The notes under the pieces are model-generated. The model made no database searches. It saw only the letters and a program-made list of their open reading frames with translations, and was not told the origin of the DNA. DNA of 64,000 nucleotides, from assembly GCF_001583695.1 (NCBI RefSeq), contig NZ_LOBC01000028.1:62001-126000 (forward strand), given 5' to 3'. Made by a program: the position numbers and the translations under genes. This DNA comes from Bacillus wiedmannii (GTDB lineage Bacteria > Bacillota > Bacilli > Bacillales > Bacillaceae_G). Positions 51,992-59,930 of the stretch are shown one piece after another. The first letter of the stretch is position 1; each line of letters begins with the position of its first letter.

Positions 51992-52399
51992 CTATAATAA
52001 TAGAGCAAGTGTCTGTATTAAAGCTGTCGTTTGACCAGATAAAGATTTCGATATTTTTTCACGTTGTGAATCAGTCAATCCATCTAAAAGCGGCTTTAAC
52101 TCCGTTAACTCTGCTTCTAATTGATGAATATGGTCTGTCACTTCATTCACTTGTTTCGAAACGTGTTCATTGATACCGAGCAGCTTCTTCTTCTCCTCGA
52201 TTTTCTCTTTAATCTCACAAAGCGGCATATGCATTTCTTTGCACTTCTCAATAAATTGTAATGTCTCAAATGCTGTTTCATCGTAATAGCGATAATTAGA
52301 TTGAGATCGCTCCGCTTTTAAGATTCCTAGATTCGTATAATAATCAATCGTGCGTTTCGACACGTGAGCCATGAGAGCCAACTGTCCGATTCGATACAC
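51992..52399 (-). CDS. MerR-family regulator, 135 aa
   Basis: The N-terminal winged helix is clear (RIGQLALMAHVSKRTIDYYT, NLGILKAERSQSNYRYYDET, CKEMHMPLCEIKEKIEEKKK), followed by a coiled-coil helix and a 30-residue Gln/Leu-rich tail without Cys ligands. It is thus not a metal or redox MerR of the classic kind. The start is GTG. The promoter at 52438-52466 overlaps a dyad that may be its own operator. Confidence 0.9.
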   Translation of the reverse strand: MYRIGQLALMAHVSKRTIDYYTNLGILKAERSQSNYRYYDETAFETLQFIEKCKEMHMPLCEIKEKIEEKKKLLGINEHVSKQVNEVTDHIHQLEAELTELKPLLDGLTDSQREKISKSLSGQTTALIQTLALLL

Positions 52400-52437
52400 C
52401 TTCCCAACGATCTTCCCCCCTTGTTTATATTACTAAC

Positions 52438-52479
52438 ATCATACAATACATAAACTGTACAGTCAAACGTGACGGTTTA
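52438..52479 (-). promoter_or_regulatory. Promoter and operator dyad of the 135-aa MerR gene
   Basis: On the minus strand TTGACT (52461-52466) and TATGAT (52438-52443) are separated by 17 bp. A partial dyad of TAAACTGT and GACGGTTTA at 52451-52479 overlaps the minus-35. Confidence 0.6.
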
Positions 52480-52673
52480 TTATTCATAATTTATACAAAA
52501 TTTATCGCCTTATCTTATATGACCTAACCTATTAATTTAACTATATAGCAAAATACTCAAATTCAAAAAACCAAAACGAACAAAATATAACTATGAAATT
52601 GCCCGTTCCTTTCTAATTTAAGTACATATCATAATAACATCGATATCAAATTCTTTTTAATTGGGAGGAAAAA

Positions 52674-53441
52674 ATGAAAGCTGTTATTCTTGCAGGTGGA
52701 TACGGAACAAGGATTGGTGAAGAAACGCATTTAAAACCAAAACCTATGATTGAAATTGGAACAAAACCTATTCTATGGCACATTATTAGTTTGTATAGCC
52801 ATTACGGGATTACTGAGTTTATTATTTGCTTAGGCTATAAAGGATATGCAATTAAAGAATTCTTTCTAAATTACAACTTACACATGTCCGATTTCACAAT
52901 ACATTTAAGCGATAATACAATTACTAGCCATTCTCATCGTGTAGAACCGTGGAAAGTTACACTAATCGATACTGGTGTAACTACCGAAACGGGTGGACGA
53001 GTAAAAAAGATTCAAAATTATGTTGGAGACGAACCTTTCTGCCTCACTTACGGCGATGGATTAAGCAATGTAAATATAAACGAACTCATTGCATTTCATA
53101 AAAAACACGGCAAAATGGCAACTGTTACAGCCGTACAACCTCCTGGTAGATTTGGTTCTCTCGTATTAGATAAACAGTCTGTAACATCCTTTCAAGAGAA
53201 GCCATTAGGTGATGGCGGATGGGTTAACGGTGGATTTTTCGTTTTAAATCCTGATGTTTTCAATTACATTAGTGGAGATAAGTCTGTTTTTGAAACAGAC
53301 ACTTTAGTTCAGTTAGTAAACAAAAATGAACTAGCAGCATATCAACATACTGGCTTTTGGCATCCAATGGATACATTGCGCGATAAAAATAAATTAGTCG
53401 AGCTATGGGAAAGTAATAACGCTCCGTGGAAGGTTTGGTAA
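52674..53441 (+). CDS. rfbF: Glucose-1-phosphate cytidylyltransferase
   Basis: The 255-residue nucleotidyltransferase makes CDP-glucose from CTP and glucose 1-phosphate. It has the N-terminal ILAGGYGTRIGEETHLKPKP signature (activator loop and catalytic Lys), EFIICLGYKGYAIKEFF, LTYGDGLSNV and EKPLGDGGWVNGGFFV, characteristic of RfbF. ATG 52674 follows GGGAGGA. It is first in a four-gene operon and ends one base before rfbG. Confidence 0.96.
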   Translation: MKAVILAGGYGTRIGEETHLKPKPMIEIGTKPILWHIISLYSHYGITEFIICLGYKGYAIKEFFLNYNLHMSDFTIHLSDNTITSHSHRVEPWKVTLIDTGVTTETGGRVKKIQNYVGDEPFCLTYGDGLSNVNINELIAFHKKHGKMATVTAVQPPGRFGSLVLDKQSVTSFQEKPLGDGGWVNGGFFVLNPDVFNYISGDKSVFETDTLVQLVNKNELAAYQHTGFWHPMDTLRDKNKLVELWESNNAPWKVW

Positions 53442-53442
53442 T

Positions 53443-54498
53443 ATGGCTTCATCATCTTTTTGGAATAAGAAAAAAGTATTTATTACGGGACATACTGGCT
53501 TTAAGGGCTCATGGCTCACCCTTTTCTTAACTTCTTTAGGTGCAGAGGTATTCGGCTATTCTTCTCATCCTCCATCCATTCCTAACCTTTTTGAACAAGG
53601 TAACGTAGCAAAAGAGTGTATGACAATTAATGGCGACATTACAGATTACGATTCTTTATTCCAGGCCCTGAAACAACATAACCCTGACATACTATTTCAT
53701 TTAGCAGCCCAGCCAATCGTCACCACTTCATATAAAAATCCTATCGAAACATTTAAAACGAATGTTTTAGGCACTGTTCACGTATTAGAAGCGGCTAAAC
53801 ATATAGAAAGTATACGTGGCATCATTAATGTTACAAGTGATAAATGTTATGAAAATGACGGGAGCGGTAACCGGGCATTCGTGGAAAGCGACCGGCTAGG
53901 AGGTTTCGACCCTTATAGTGCTAGTAAGGCTTGTGCTGAACTAGTTGCAACATCCTATCAAAAATCATTCTTCCGCACTAACACACTTAAACTTGCCTCA
54001 GTAAGAGCAGGTAACGTCATCGGCGGTGGTGATTGGGCAAAAGACCGATTATTCCCGGATATCATTCGTGCATATTTACAAGATAATACATTAAATATTA
54101 GAAACAAAAGCGCTATTCGTCCGTGGCAACACGTATTAGACCCTTTACATGGCTATATTCTTTTAGCTGAGAAGCTATGGAAAGACGCCAAATTTGCAGC
54201 AGCGTGGAATTTCGGCCCGATAAATGAAGCGAACAGAACCGTTCATGATGTCATCCAATCTATAATAAAATTATGGAATAAACCACTAACAATCATTTCT
54301 CCTCATACAAATACCCCTTATGAATCACCTATTTTAACACTCGATAGTACTAAAGCAGTAAATAAACTCGGTTGGACTCCTAAGTTATCAACAGACCATT
54401 CTATCGCTTGGACTGTTGATTGGTACAAAAAATATGCATCCGGTGAAAATATGGAATCTGTCACGCGACAACAAATCGATGCATTCAAAAATTTATAA
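53443..54498 (+). CDS. rfbG: CDP-glucose 4,6-dehydratase
   Basis: The 351-residue extended SDR converts CDP-glucose to CDP-4-keto-6-deoxyglucose. It shows the NAD loop ITGHTGFKGSWLTLFL, HLAAQPIV, the NVTSDKCYEN segment with the TSDK dehydratase signature, YSASKACAELV (catalytic Tyr/Lys) and ARPWQHVLDPLHGYI-like RPWQHVLDPLHG. It follows rfbF with one base between, so translation is coupled. Confidence 0.96.
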   Translation: MASSSFWNKKKVFITGHTGFKGSWLTLFLTSLGAEVFGYSSHPPSIPNLFEQGNVAKECMTINGDITDYDSLFQALKQHNPDILFHLAAQPIVTTSYKNPIETFKTNVLGTVHVLEAAKHIESIRGIINVTSDKCYENDGSGNRAFVESDRLGGFDPYSASKACAELVATSYQKSFFRTNTLKLASVRAGNVIGGGDWAKDRLFPDIIRAYLQDNTLNIRNKSAIRPWQHVLDPLHGYILLAEKLWKDAKFAAAWNFGPINEANRTVHDVIQSIIKLWNKPLTIISPHTNTPYESPILTLDSTKAVNKLGWTPKLSTDHSIAWTVDWYKKYASGENMESVTRQQIDAFKNL

Positions 54499-54510
54499 GG
54501 GGGCTTAAAA

Positions 54511-55734
54511 ATGGAACAGAAAAAATGCCGTTTTTGCCACTCATTACTTACAAATACTTTTTTAGATTTAGGTGTTTCTCCTCTCGCTAACTCATTTGTA
54601 GCTCCAGAACATTCATATAAAATGGAACCATTTTATCCATTGCACACGTTTGTTTGTAACTCTTGTTTACTTGTACAATTAGATGAATTTGAATCTCCGC
54701 ACAATATTTTCCATGACTATTTATACTTCAGTTCTTACTCATCAAGCTGGCTACTGCACGCTAAGCAATATGTAGAAATGGCGATTAAACGCTTCCACTT
54801 AACGAAACATTCAAGGGTGATTGAAATTGCGAGTAACGACGGGTACTTATTACAATACTTTCAAAAAGAAAATATCGAAACGTTAGGAATTGAACCAGCA
54901 AAAAATGTAGCAGAAAGCGCTATCCAAAAAGGAATTCCTACTCAAGTAGATTTTTTCAGCAACGACTTAGCAAAAAAATTACCGCAAGCAGATTTAATCG
55001 TCGCAAATAACGTATTAGCACATGTCCCGAACTTGCATGATTTTGTCGCCGGTTTAAAAACGTTATTAAAACAAGATGGCACAATAACAATTGAATTCCC
55101 GCACTTATTAAACCTCATATCCTTTAATCAGTTTGATACGATTTACCATGAGCACTTCTCCTATTTTTCACTTATAAGTCTTCAAAAAATTTTAGCTCAT
55201 CATCATTTACAAATTGTCGATGTTGAAGAACTTTCAACGCATGGTGGTTCATTGCGGATTTTTATAAACCATCATAGTGACTCATTTACTATCCATTCCA
55301 ATGTTACAAAATCAATCCAAAAAGAAGTAGTTCACGGGCTAGATACATTAGATTGCTATCTCCTTTTTTCTAAACGCATAGAACAATTGAAAATAAATAT
55401 TTTAAAGTTTTTTATCGAAGCAAAAGCTTTAAACAAACAAATTATCGGTTACGGTGCTCCTGCTAAAGGAAACACCCTTTTAAATTATTGCGGGATAGGA
55501 AAAGAGTTTCTAGCTTATACAGTAGATAAAAACCCTCACAAACAAAACCTCCTTCTACCAGGAACCCGCATTCCAATACAATCTCCAGAAGAAATTAAAC
55601 GTACAAAACCTGATTACATTCTCATACTTCCTTGGAATTTGAAAGATGAAATTATGAAAGAATGCTCTTTCATTCGTGAATGGGGCGGCAAATTTTTAGT
55701 AACAATACCAGAAGTTGAGGTAATTGAGCCATGA
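54511..55734 (+). CDS. NDP-sugar C-methyltransferase (TylCIII/NovU-like)
   Basis: The 407-residue protein has the three-domain layout of sugar C-methyltransferases. An N-terminal zinc finger comes first (CRFCHSLL, FVCNSCLLVQLDEF), then a SAM-binding fold (RVIEIASNDGYLLQYFQKEN, LIVANNVLAHVPNLHDF). The C-terminal domain (IGYGAPAKGNTLLNYCGIGK, YTVDKNPHKQNLLLPGTRIP) completes it. TylCIII and NovU act on 4-keto-6-deoxy sugars, so here the substrate is probably the product of RfbG. AAGGGGG precedes the ATG. Confidence 0.9.
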   Translation: MEQKKCRFCHSLLTNTFLDLGVSPLANSFVAPEHSYKMEPFYPLHTFVCNSCLLVQLDEFESPHNIFHDYLYFSSYSSSWLLHAKQYVEMAIKRFHLTKHSRVIEIASNDGYLLQYFQKENIETLGIEPAKNVAESAIQKGIPTQVDFFSNDLAKKLPQADLIVANNVLAHVPNLHDFVAGLKTLLKQDGTITIEFPHLLNLISFNQFDTIYHEHFSYFSLISLQKILAHHHLQIVDVEELSTHGGSLRIFINHHSDSFTIHSNVTKSIQKEVVHGLDTLDCYLLFSKRIEQLKINILKFFIEAKALNKQIIGYGAPAKGNTLLNYCGIGKEFLAYTVDKNPHKQNLLLPGTRIPIQSPEEIKRTKPDYILILPWNLKDEIMKECSFIREWGGKFLVTIPEVEVIEP

Positions 55735-56654
55735 AAAAAATCCTTGTAACAGGCGGTAGTGGATGGATTGGTAAATATGTTGTACATTCTCTTATTCAAA
55801 AGGGCTATGAAGTGCACGCCACTTACAATACAAATAAGCCTTCTCACCTTTCTTGCCATTGGCATAAAGTAAACTTACTTTACGATGAAGAAATAAAAAA
55901 ACTCATTTACGACATGAAACCTAGTCATCTCATCCATTTAGCTTGGGAAGCAGTACCACCAGCGTGTTATGTATCTATTAATAATTACTATTGGCTTACA
56001 TCCAGTATCTCATTGATCCAACACTTCACAACATGCGGTGGAAAGCGAGTCGTCGTTGCAGGTACTGGCGCAGAATATGAATGGTTTAACGGCGTATTAT
56101 TTGAAGATTCACCGCTTCTTTCCTATAAAACCCCGTATTCATTATGTAAAAACGCACTGCACTCCTGGCTACAAACGTACGCCGAGCAAACCGGTCTCAG
56201 CATGTGTTGGGGCCGCATTTTTCATATGTATGGCCCTCACGAACAAGGGAATCGGCTCGTTTCTAACATTATCACTTCCTTATTAAAAAATGAGGAAGCA
56301 CTATGTACACATGGAAAACAATCAAGAGATTTCCTCCATGTGGGCGACGTCGCTAATGCTCTCGTAACAGTATTAAACCGCAACGTTACAGGCACAGTCA
56401 ATATCGCTTCTGGTCAATCTATACAAATTAAAGAATTAGCTTCTATCATTGCTAAAAAGATAGGAAAAGAACATTTAATTAAACTAGGTGCAATCCCTTT
56501 CTCTAAAGATGAACCTTTATTCGTCGGGGTTAATGTAGAACGTTTAAAAACTGAAGTAAACTGGAAACCAACATACGATCTAAATACTGGAATCGAAGAA
56601 ACAATTTTATGGTGGGAATCATTTATACAAAAGCATAACGATATGCATTACTAA
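55731..56654 (+). CDS. NAD-dependent epimerase/reductase of sugar nucleotides
   Basis: The 307-residue extended SDR has NAD loop ILVTGGSGWIGKYVVHSL, VVAGTGAEYEW in place of the usual Ser-containing strand, YSLCKNALHSWL (catalytic Tyr and Lys) and SRDFLHVGDVANAL. It overlaps the methyltransferase gene by 4 bases. As last step of the pathway it probably reduces the 4-keto group of the C-methylated CDP-sugar. Its 3' end overlaps the convergent glycosyltransferase gene by 32 bases. Confidence 0.88.
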   Translation: MKKILVTGGSGWIGKYVVHSLIQKGYEVHATYNTNKPSHLSCHWHKVNLLYDEEIKKLIYDMKPSHLIHLAWEAVPPACYVSINNYYWLTSSISLIQHFTTCGGKRVVVAGTGAEYEWFNGVLFEDSPLLSYKTPYSLCKNALHSWLQTYAEQTGLSMCWGRIFHMYGPHEQGNRLVSNIITSLLKNEEALCTHGKQSRDFLHVGDVANALVTVLNRNVTGTVNIASGQSIQIKELASIIAKKIGKEHLIKLGAIPFSKDEPLFVGVNVERLKTEVNWKPTYDLNTGIEETILWWESFIQKHNDMHY

Positions 56655-57384
56655 AACGTAAATCCTTCGTTCCTCTCGCTAATTCCTTATACCATTCTTC
56701 TAGTTTTTCCGGCGTAATAATATGATGCGTACCCATTCCCCCATGCTTACTAGCTTCAGAAAGAGTCGGACCAATTTGTAACTTTCTCTTTCTCATCGCA
56801 TCGTTCCACGGGCTAAACCCAAACCATAATATACAAGCAAGAGGCGGATAAACCATAGATTCATGCGCAGATAAATGTCTTCCAACCGTATAACTTCCGT
56901 GTTCATGATTATGAATAAATCTACCTCTTCTCCATAATGGCCAATCTTCTGGTAAATAACCGTGAAATCGCTGTTTCATTAAAGGTATTCCAAAGTTAAG
57001 GTCCGGATAATTGTAGTTAGGATCATCAACCATAATAAGCCCTTCTAGCCAATACATCCTCCCCTCCAATTCATTAAGTGATTTCCAAAACTGATTTTTA
57101 TCTTGCACACAAAGAAACTCAGTCGTATTTAAAATCATTTTCCACCCTTCTACTTCTTGTTCTACCATCATCACTTCATGATCTGTCGCAAATGCATCAA
57201 ACTCTGGATTTGCAGAATCTCGTACTTCCCAGTGTGGTGCGAATTTTTTACAAATCTCAACCGAACGATCTGTTGAGCCTTTATTAATTAAAATGCCATG
57301 ATCAAAAAGTTTCGTATGATGAGCAAGCCACCACGGTAATAAATATTCTTCATTATAAAAATGAGAAATAACGGTTGTAGTTAT
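56623..57384 (-). CDS. Glycosyltransferase family 2-like protein with apparent ATA start
   Basis: Extending past the first ATG or GTG (57172-57174) the frame stays open and encodes a convincing GT-A start: TTTVISHFYNEEYLLPWWLA, HHTKLFDHGILINKGSTDRS, VEICKKFAPHW. A fuller 253-residue product results, with YWLEGLIMVDDPNYNYPDLN and HNHEHGSYTVGRHLSAHES later. No ATG, GTG or TTG is available upstream; GGAGGAG lies six bases before ATA 57382-57384, with ATT 57388-57390 as alternative. It presumably attaches the sugar made by the rfb genes. Convergent overlap of 32 bases with the epimerase gene. Confidence 0.8.
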   Translation of the reverse strand: MTTTVISHFYNEEYLLPWWLAHHTKLFDHGILINKGSTDRSVEICKKFAPHWEVRDSANPEFDAFATDHEVMMVEQEVEGWKMILNTTEFLCVQDKNQFWKSLNELEGRMYWLEGLIMVDDPNYNYPDLNFGIPLMKQRFHGYLPEDWPLWRRGRFIHNHEHGSYTVGRHLSAHESMVYPPLACILWFGFSPWNDAMRKRKLQIGPTLSEASKHGGMGTHHIITPEKLEEWYKELARGTKDLRFSNAYRYAFV

Positions 57385-57603
57385 AACAATCTCCTCCTTG
57401 TTCTCTATTAATCTACTTTTTCATCCTACTCTTACTATACTTATCAATTATGTAATTGGTTTCTTTTATTTAAAAAATATGTTTTTCTACCATATAGTAT
57501 GCTTGCTTAGACAACCACCATTTCCATCTTCTAAAGAAACATCCCAATAAACTGAAAATTAAGTTATAATATCATTATAAAATTAAGAAGGAGGAATGCA
57601 CGC

Positions 57604-57654
57604 ATGTACTACAACACTTCATTCGAAAACGATCAACCTGTAGGCCGTCTATAA
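57604..57654 (+). CDS. 16-aa leader peptide of the EamA transporter
   Basis: The ORF MYYNTSFENDQPVGRL begins at an ATG eight bases after AAGGAGGA, with a TATAAT-like box at 57565-57570. Its last codons (CGT CTA TAA) form one arm of the stem that otherwise sequesters the transporter's ribosome binding site. It ends 86 bases before the transporter ATG. Confidence 0.7.
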   Translation: MYYNTSFENDQPVGRL

Positions 57655-57733
57655 CCTAAGACGGGCATTCATATAGGACATACACTTTGCCTCGTCTTAG
57701 GGAACTCATAATACCCTAAAAATAGACGGAGGT
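57645..57733 (+). promoter_or_regulatory. erm-like translational attenuator
   Basis: Four segments can pair in two exclusive ways. Segment 1 CCGTCT (57645-57650) pairs with segment 2 AGACGG (57660-57665), while segment 3 CGTCTTAGGG (57693-57702) pairs with segment 4 CCCTAA and AGACG (57714-57728), adjoining the GGAGGT at 57728-57733. Alternatively segment 2 CCTAAGACG (57655-57663) pairs with segment 3 CGTCTTAGG, freeing the binding site. A long pairing CCGTCTAT/ATAGACGG (57722-57729) is also possible. A ribosome stalled late in the leader would mask segment 1. Confidence 0.72.
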
Positions 57734-57740
57734 ACTTCAA

Positions 57741-58625
57741 ATGAAACAAACCATTTTAGGAGCTATATGCTTATCACTCGCAGCTAGTATATGGGGCGGT
57801 ATGTACGTTGTTAGCAAATATGTACTCGACTTTATCCCACCACTTACACTCGTTTGGCTACGCTTTATCATTGCTTTTGTTGTTTTGTATATGATTTTAA
57901 AAATAGCTGAGAAAAAGCAAAAGAAAAAAGTAACCATTCGTAAAAAAGATTGGCTATTATTCGCTTGGATTGGATGTATAGGATATTTCATTTCGATCAC
58001 TTGTCAATTTATCGGAACAAAATTATCCGACGCTCATACTGGCTCTTTAGTAACATCAGCTACACCTGCATTTATGGTTATATTTGCAGCGATCATTTTA
58101 AAAGAAAAACTAACCGCTCGTAGACTGTTATCTACTATCATAGCGACAATCGGTGTCATTATCGTAATCGGATGGGATATTGAAATTGGCTCCTATTTTA
58201 TCGGTACAATCATATTAGTTGGGGCCGCTATTACGTGGGCTTTACTATCTATTTATGTAAAAATTGCTTCAGCTCGATTTTCATCTTTAGTGATTACAAC
58301 GTACGCCATATTCTTTTCACTCTTTTTTATTACACCTTTTATGATATGGGAATTCCAATCTAGCCCTATTGAACATATGAATCTGTATGTAGTATTAGGC
58401 GTACTTTATTTAGGAATCGTCTCAACGGCAGGTGCCTTTTTCCTTTGGAATAAAGGATTAGAATTAATGGACGCAAGCATCGGATCGTTATTTTTCTTCT
58501 TCCAACCTATCGTCGGATCGTTGCTTGGTTGGCTCTTATTAAATGAGACATTAAATAGTAACTTTTTTATTGGTGGTATTCTTATTATATGTAGTGTTTT
58601 CATTACTACTTTTGAAAAGAAATGA
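57741..58625 (+). CDS. EamA/DMT-family transporter
   Basis: The 294-residue protein has ten helices in two EamA repeats: SIWGGMYVVSKYVLDFIPPL, TLVWLRFIIAFVVLY, SLVTSATPAFMVIFAAIILK, then SIGSLFFFFQPIVGSLLGWL, LLNETL. The family exports amino acids, drugs or metabolites. ATG 57741 follows GGAGGT with 7-base spacing, and that site lies in the attenuator stem described at 57645-57733. Substrate unknown; inducible control suggests a drug or toxic metabolite. Confidence 0.92.
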   Translation: MKQTILGAICLSLAASIWGGMYVVSKYVLDFIPPLTLVWLRFIIAFVVLYMILKIAEKKQKKKVTIRKKDWLLFAWIGCIGYFISITCQFIGTKLSDAHTGSLVTSATPAFMVIFAAIILKEKLTARRLLSTIIATIGVIIVIGWDIEIGSYFIGTIILVGAAITWALLSIYVKIASARFSSLVITTYAIFFSLFFITPFMIWEFQSSPIEHMNLYVVLGVLYLGIVSTAGAFFLWNKGLELMDASIGSLFFFFQPIVGSLLGWLLLNETLNSNFFIGGILIICSVFITTFEKK

Positions 58626-58626
58626 A

Positions 58627-58663
58627 AAAACAGGCAGAGATTCTTAATCTCTGCCTGTTCCAT
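58627..58663. terminator. Shared terminator
   Basis: AACAGGCAGAGAT/ATCTCTGCCTGTT perfect stem between the convergent EamA and pentapeptide-repeat genes. Confidence 0.85.
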
Positions 58664-58668
58664 ACTCT

Positions 58669-59490
58669 TTACGCACTCCAATGCGATGGACGGGACAACA
58701 TTTTCGGCAATTTCGTATGTTTGTCCCCTTTCGCTGCATTAATTTGAACTTGCGTCAGAAAAATACTATTTGTAAAATCAGCCCCACGAATATCTGCATC
58801 TCGTAAATCTGCTCCGATAAGATCTGCTCCTCTTAAGTTTGCTCCATTTAAGTTTGCCGCAATTAAATAAGCTCCTCTTAAATTCGCTCCTTGCAAATCT
58901 TTCTTCTTCAAATTTGCTCCCATAAGATCTGCTCCGCGGTGACTCATTCGTTTCTTATGCGCGGCATTCATTTCCTTCCAAACTAGCTCACTCGTTTCTA
59001 AAAGTAATACATTTACTTCTGCACGGTGTAACGGAATATTTACTTTCATTAACTCGTCCGCATTTAAATTTGAAAGGCGCTCCGTCTCTTCAATTGCTTT
59101 ACTTAGTTCTTTATGAATCGGTTGTGTGGCCGTCAAAAGAATAGCCTCATTCAAATACCACAGTATTTCATGAAGCTGATGCATAATCGGAAAAGCATCA
59201 TACATTTTTCTCGCATGCTTTGCATCTTTCCGCCAATCAATCCCGTTAAATGTCACTTGAGAAATCTTCTGTCCAGCACCGAAACACTCAAATACTGTAC
59301 AACCTTTATAACCTTTTCCTCTAAGATTTTTATGTATGCTACATTTAAAATCTGATTGTAAGTTAGAACATGGCTTCCCGCCATCTTTATTCACCGCAAA
59401 ATCTACCGATGCTGCGAACGGTAACGCTACACAACATAGACCGAAGCATTTTTCACAGTTTGCTTTTAAATGATCGTTATGATTAGTCAA
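58669..59490 (-). CDS. Pentapeptide-repeat protein with Cys-rich N-terminus
   Basis: About 273 residues. Residues 10-75 hold nine cysteines (CEKCFGLCC, KPCSNLQSDFKCSIH, YKGCTVFECFG), resembling a zinc or Fe-S site of YkgJ type. The C-terminal 70 residues are pentapeptide repeats (ADLMGANLKKKDLQGANLRG, AYLIAANLNGANLRGADLIG, ADLRDADIRGADF) forming a right-handed quadrilateral helix, as in Qnr and MfpA DNA-gyrase protectors. The start TTG 59488-59490 follows AGGGGG; the open frame upstream lacks a binding site. Function unknown. Confidence 0.87.
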   Translation of the reverse strand: MTNHNDHLKANCEKCFGLCCVALPFAASVDFAVNKDGGKPCSNLQSDFKCSIHKNLRGKGYKGCTVFECFGAGQKISQVTFNGIDWRKDAKHARKMYDAFPIMHQLHEILWYLNEAILLTATQPIHKELSKAIEETERLSNLNADELMKVNIPLHRAEVNVLLLETSELVWKEMNAAHKKRMSHRGADLMGANLKKKDLQGANLRGAYLIAANLNGANLRGADLIGADLRDADIRGADFTNSIFLTQVQINAAKGDKHTKLPKMLSRPSHWSA

Positions 59491-59685
59491 AATATATACC
59501 CCCTGTTGTCTTTTGACTATTTCATAATATTCCAACTGCACTAAATAATCAATTTTAAAATAAAATAGACTCTTTCATTTCAAATCATAACTTTATCATT
59601 TGATTTCCTTTCAATTGAAAAAGACAGTTTCTATCTAATGAATTATAATTAAATTATAAATATTCAAACTAAAAGGAGACTTACT

Positions 59686-59859
59686 ATGGCACTCGAAATG
59701 AAAACAAACTGTCAAATTTGCGACCAATCTCTCGAATCAAATTCCGAAGCATACATTTGCGTGTATGAATGTACATTTTGTGCACCATGTACAGAAGAAA
59801 GACAAAATGTTTGCCCAAACTGTGGCGGCGAATTAGTACGTAGACCGAAGAAGAAATAG
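59686..59859 (+). CDS. DUF1272 protein, 57 aa
   Basis: This 57-residue zinc-ribbon-like protein has paired cysteines CQIC, CVYECTFC, APC, CPNCGGEL and ends RRPKKK, the DUF1272 pattern. ATG 59686 follows AAAGGAG, and a strong terminator follows immediately. It is too short for many gene finders but is clearly real. Function unknown. Confidence 0.9.
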   Translation: MALEMKTNCQICDQSLESNSEAYICVYECTFCAPCTEERQNVCPNCGGELVRRPKKK

Positions 59860-59860
59860 A

Positions 59861-59893
59861 AAAAAGCAAAGCGATATCGCTTTGCTTTTTTAT
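59861..59893 (+). terminator. Terminator of the DUF1272 gene
   Basis: AAAGCAAAGCGAT/ATCGCTTTGCTTT perfect stem with T6 tail. Confidence 0.88.
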
Positions 59894-59930
59894 TGTTTTT
59901 GGGATATATAGAAATTCTACCAATCACAAA

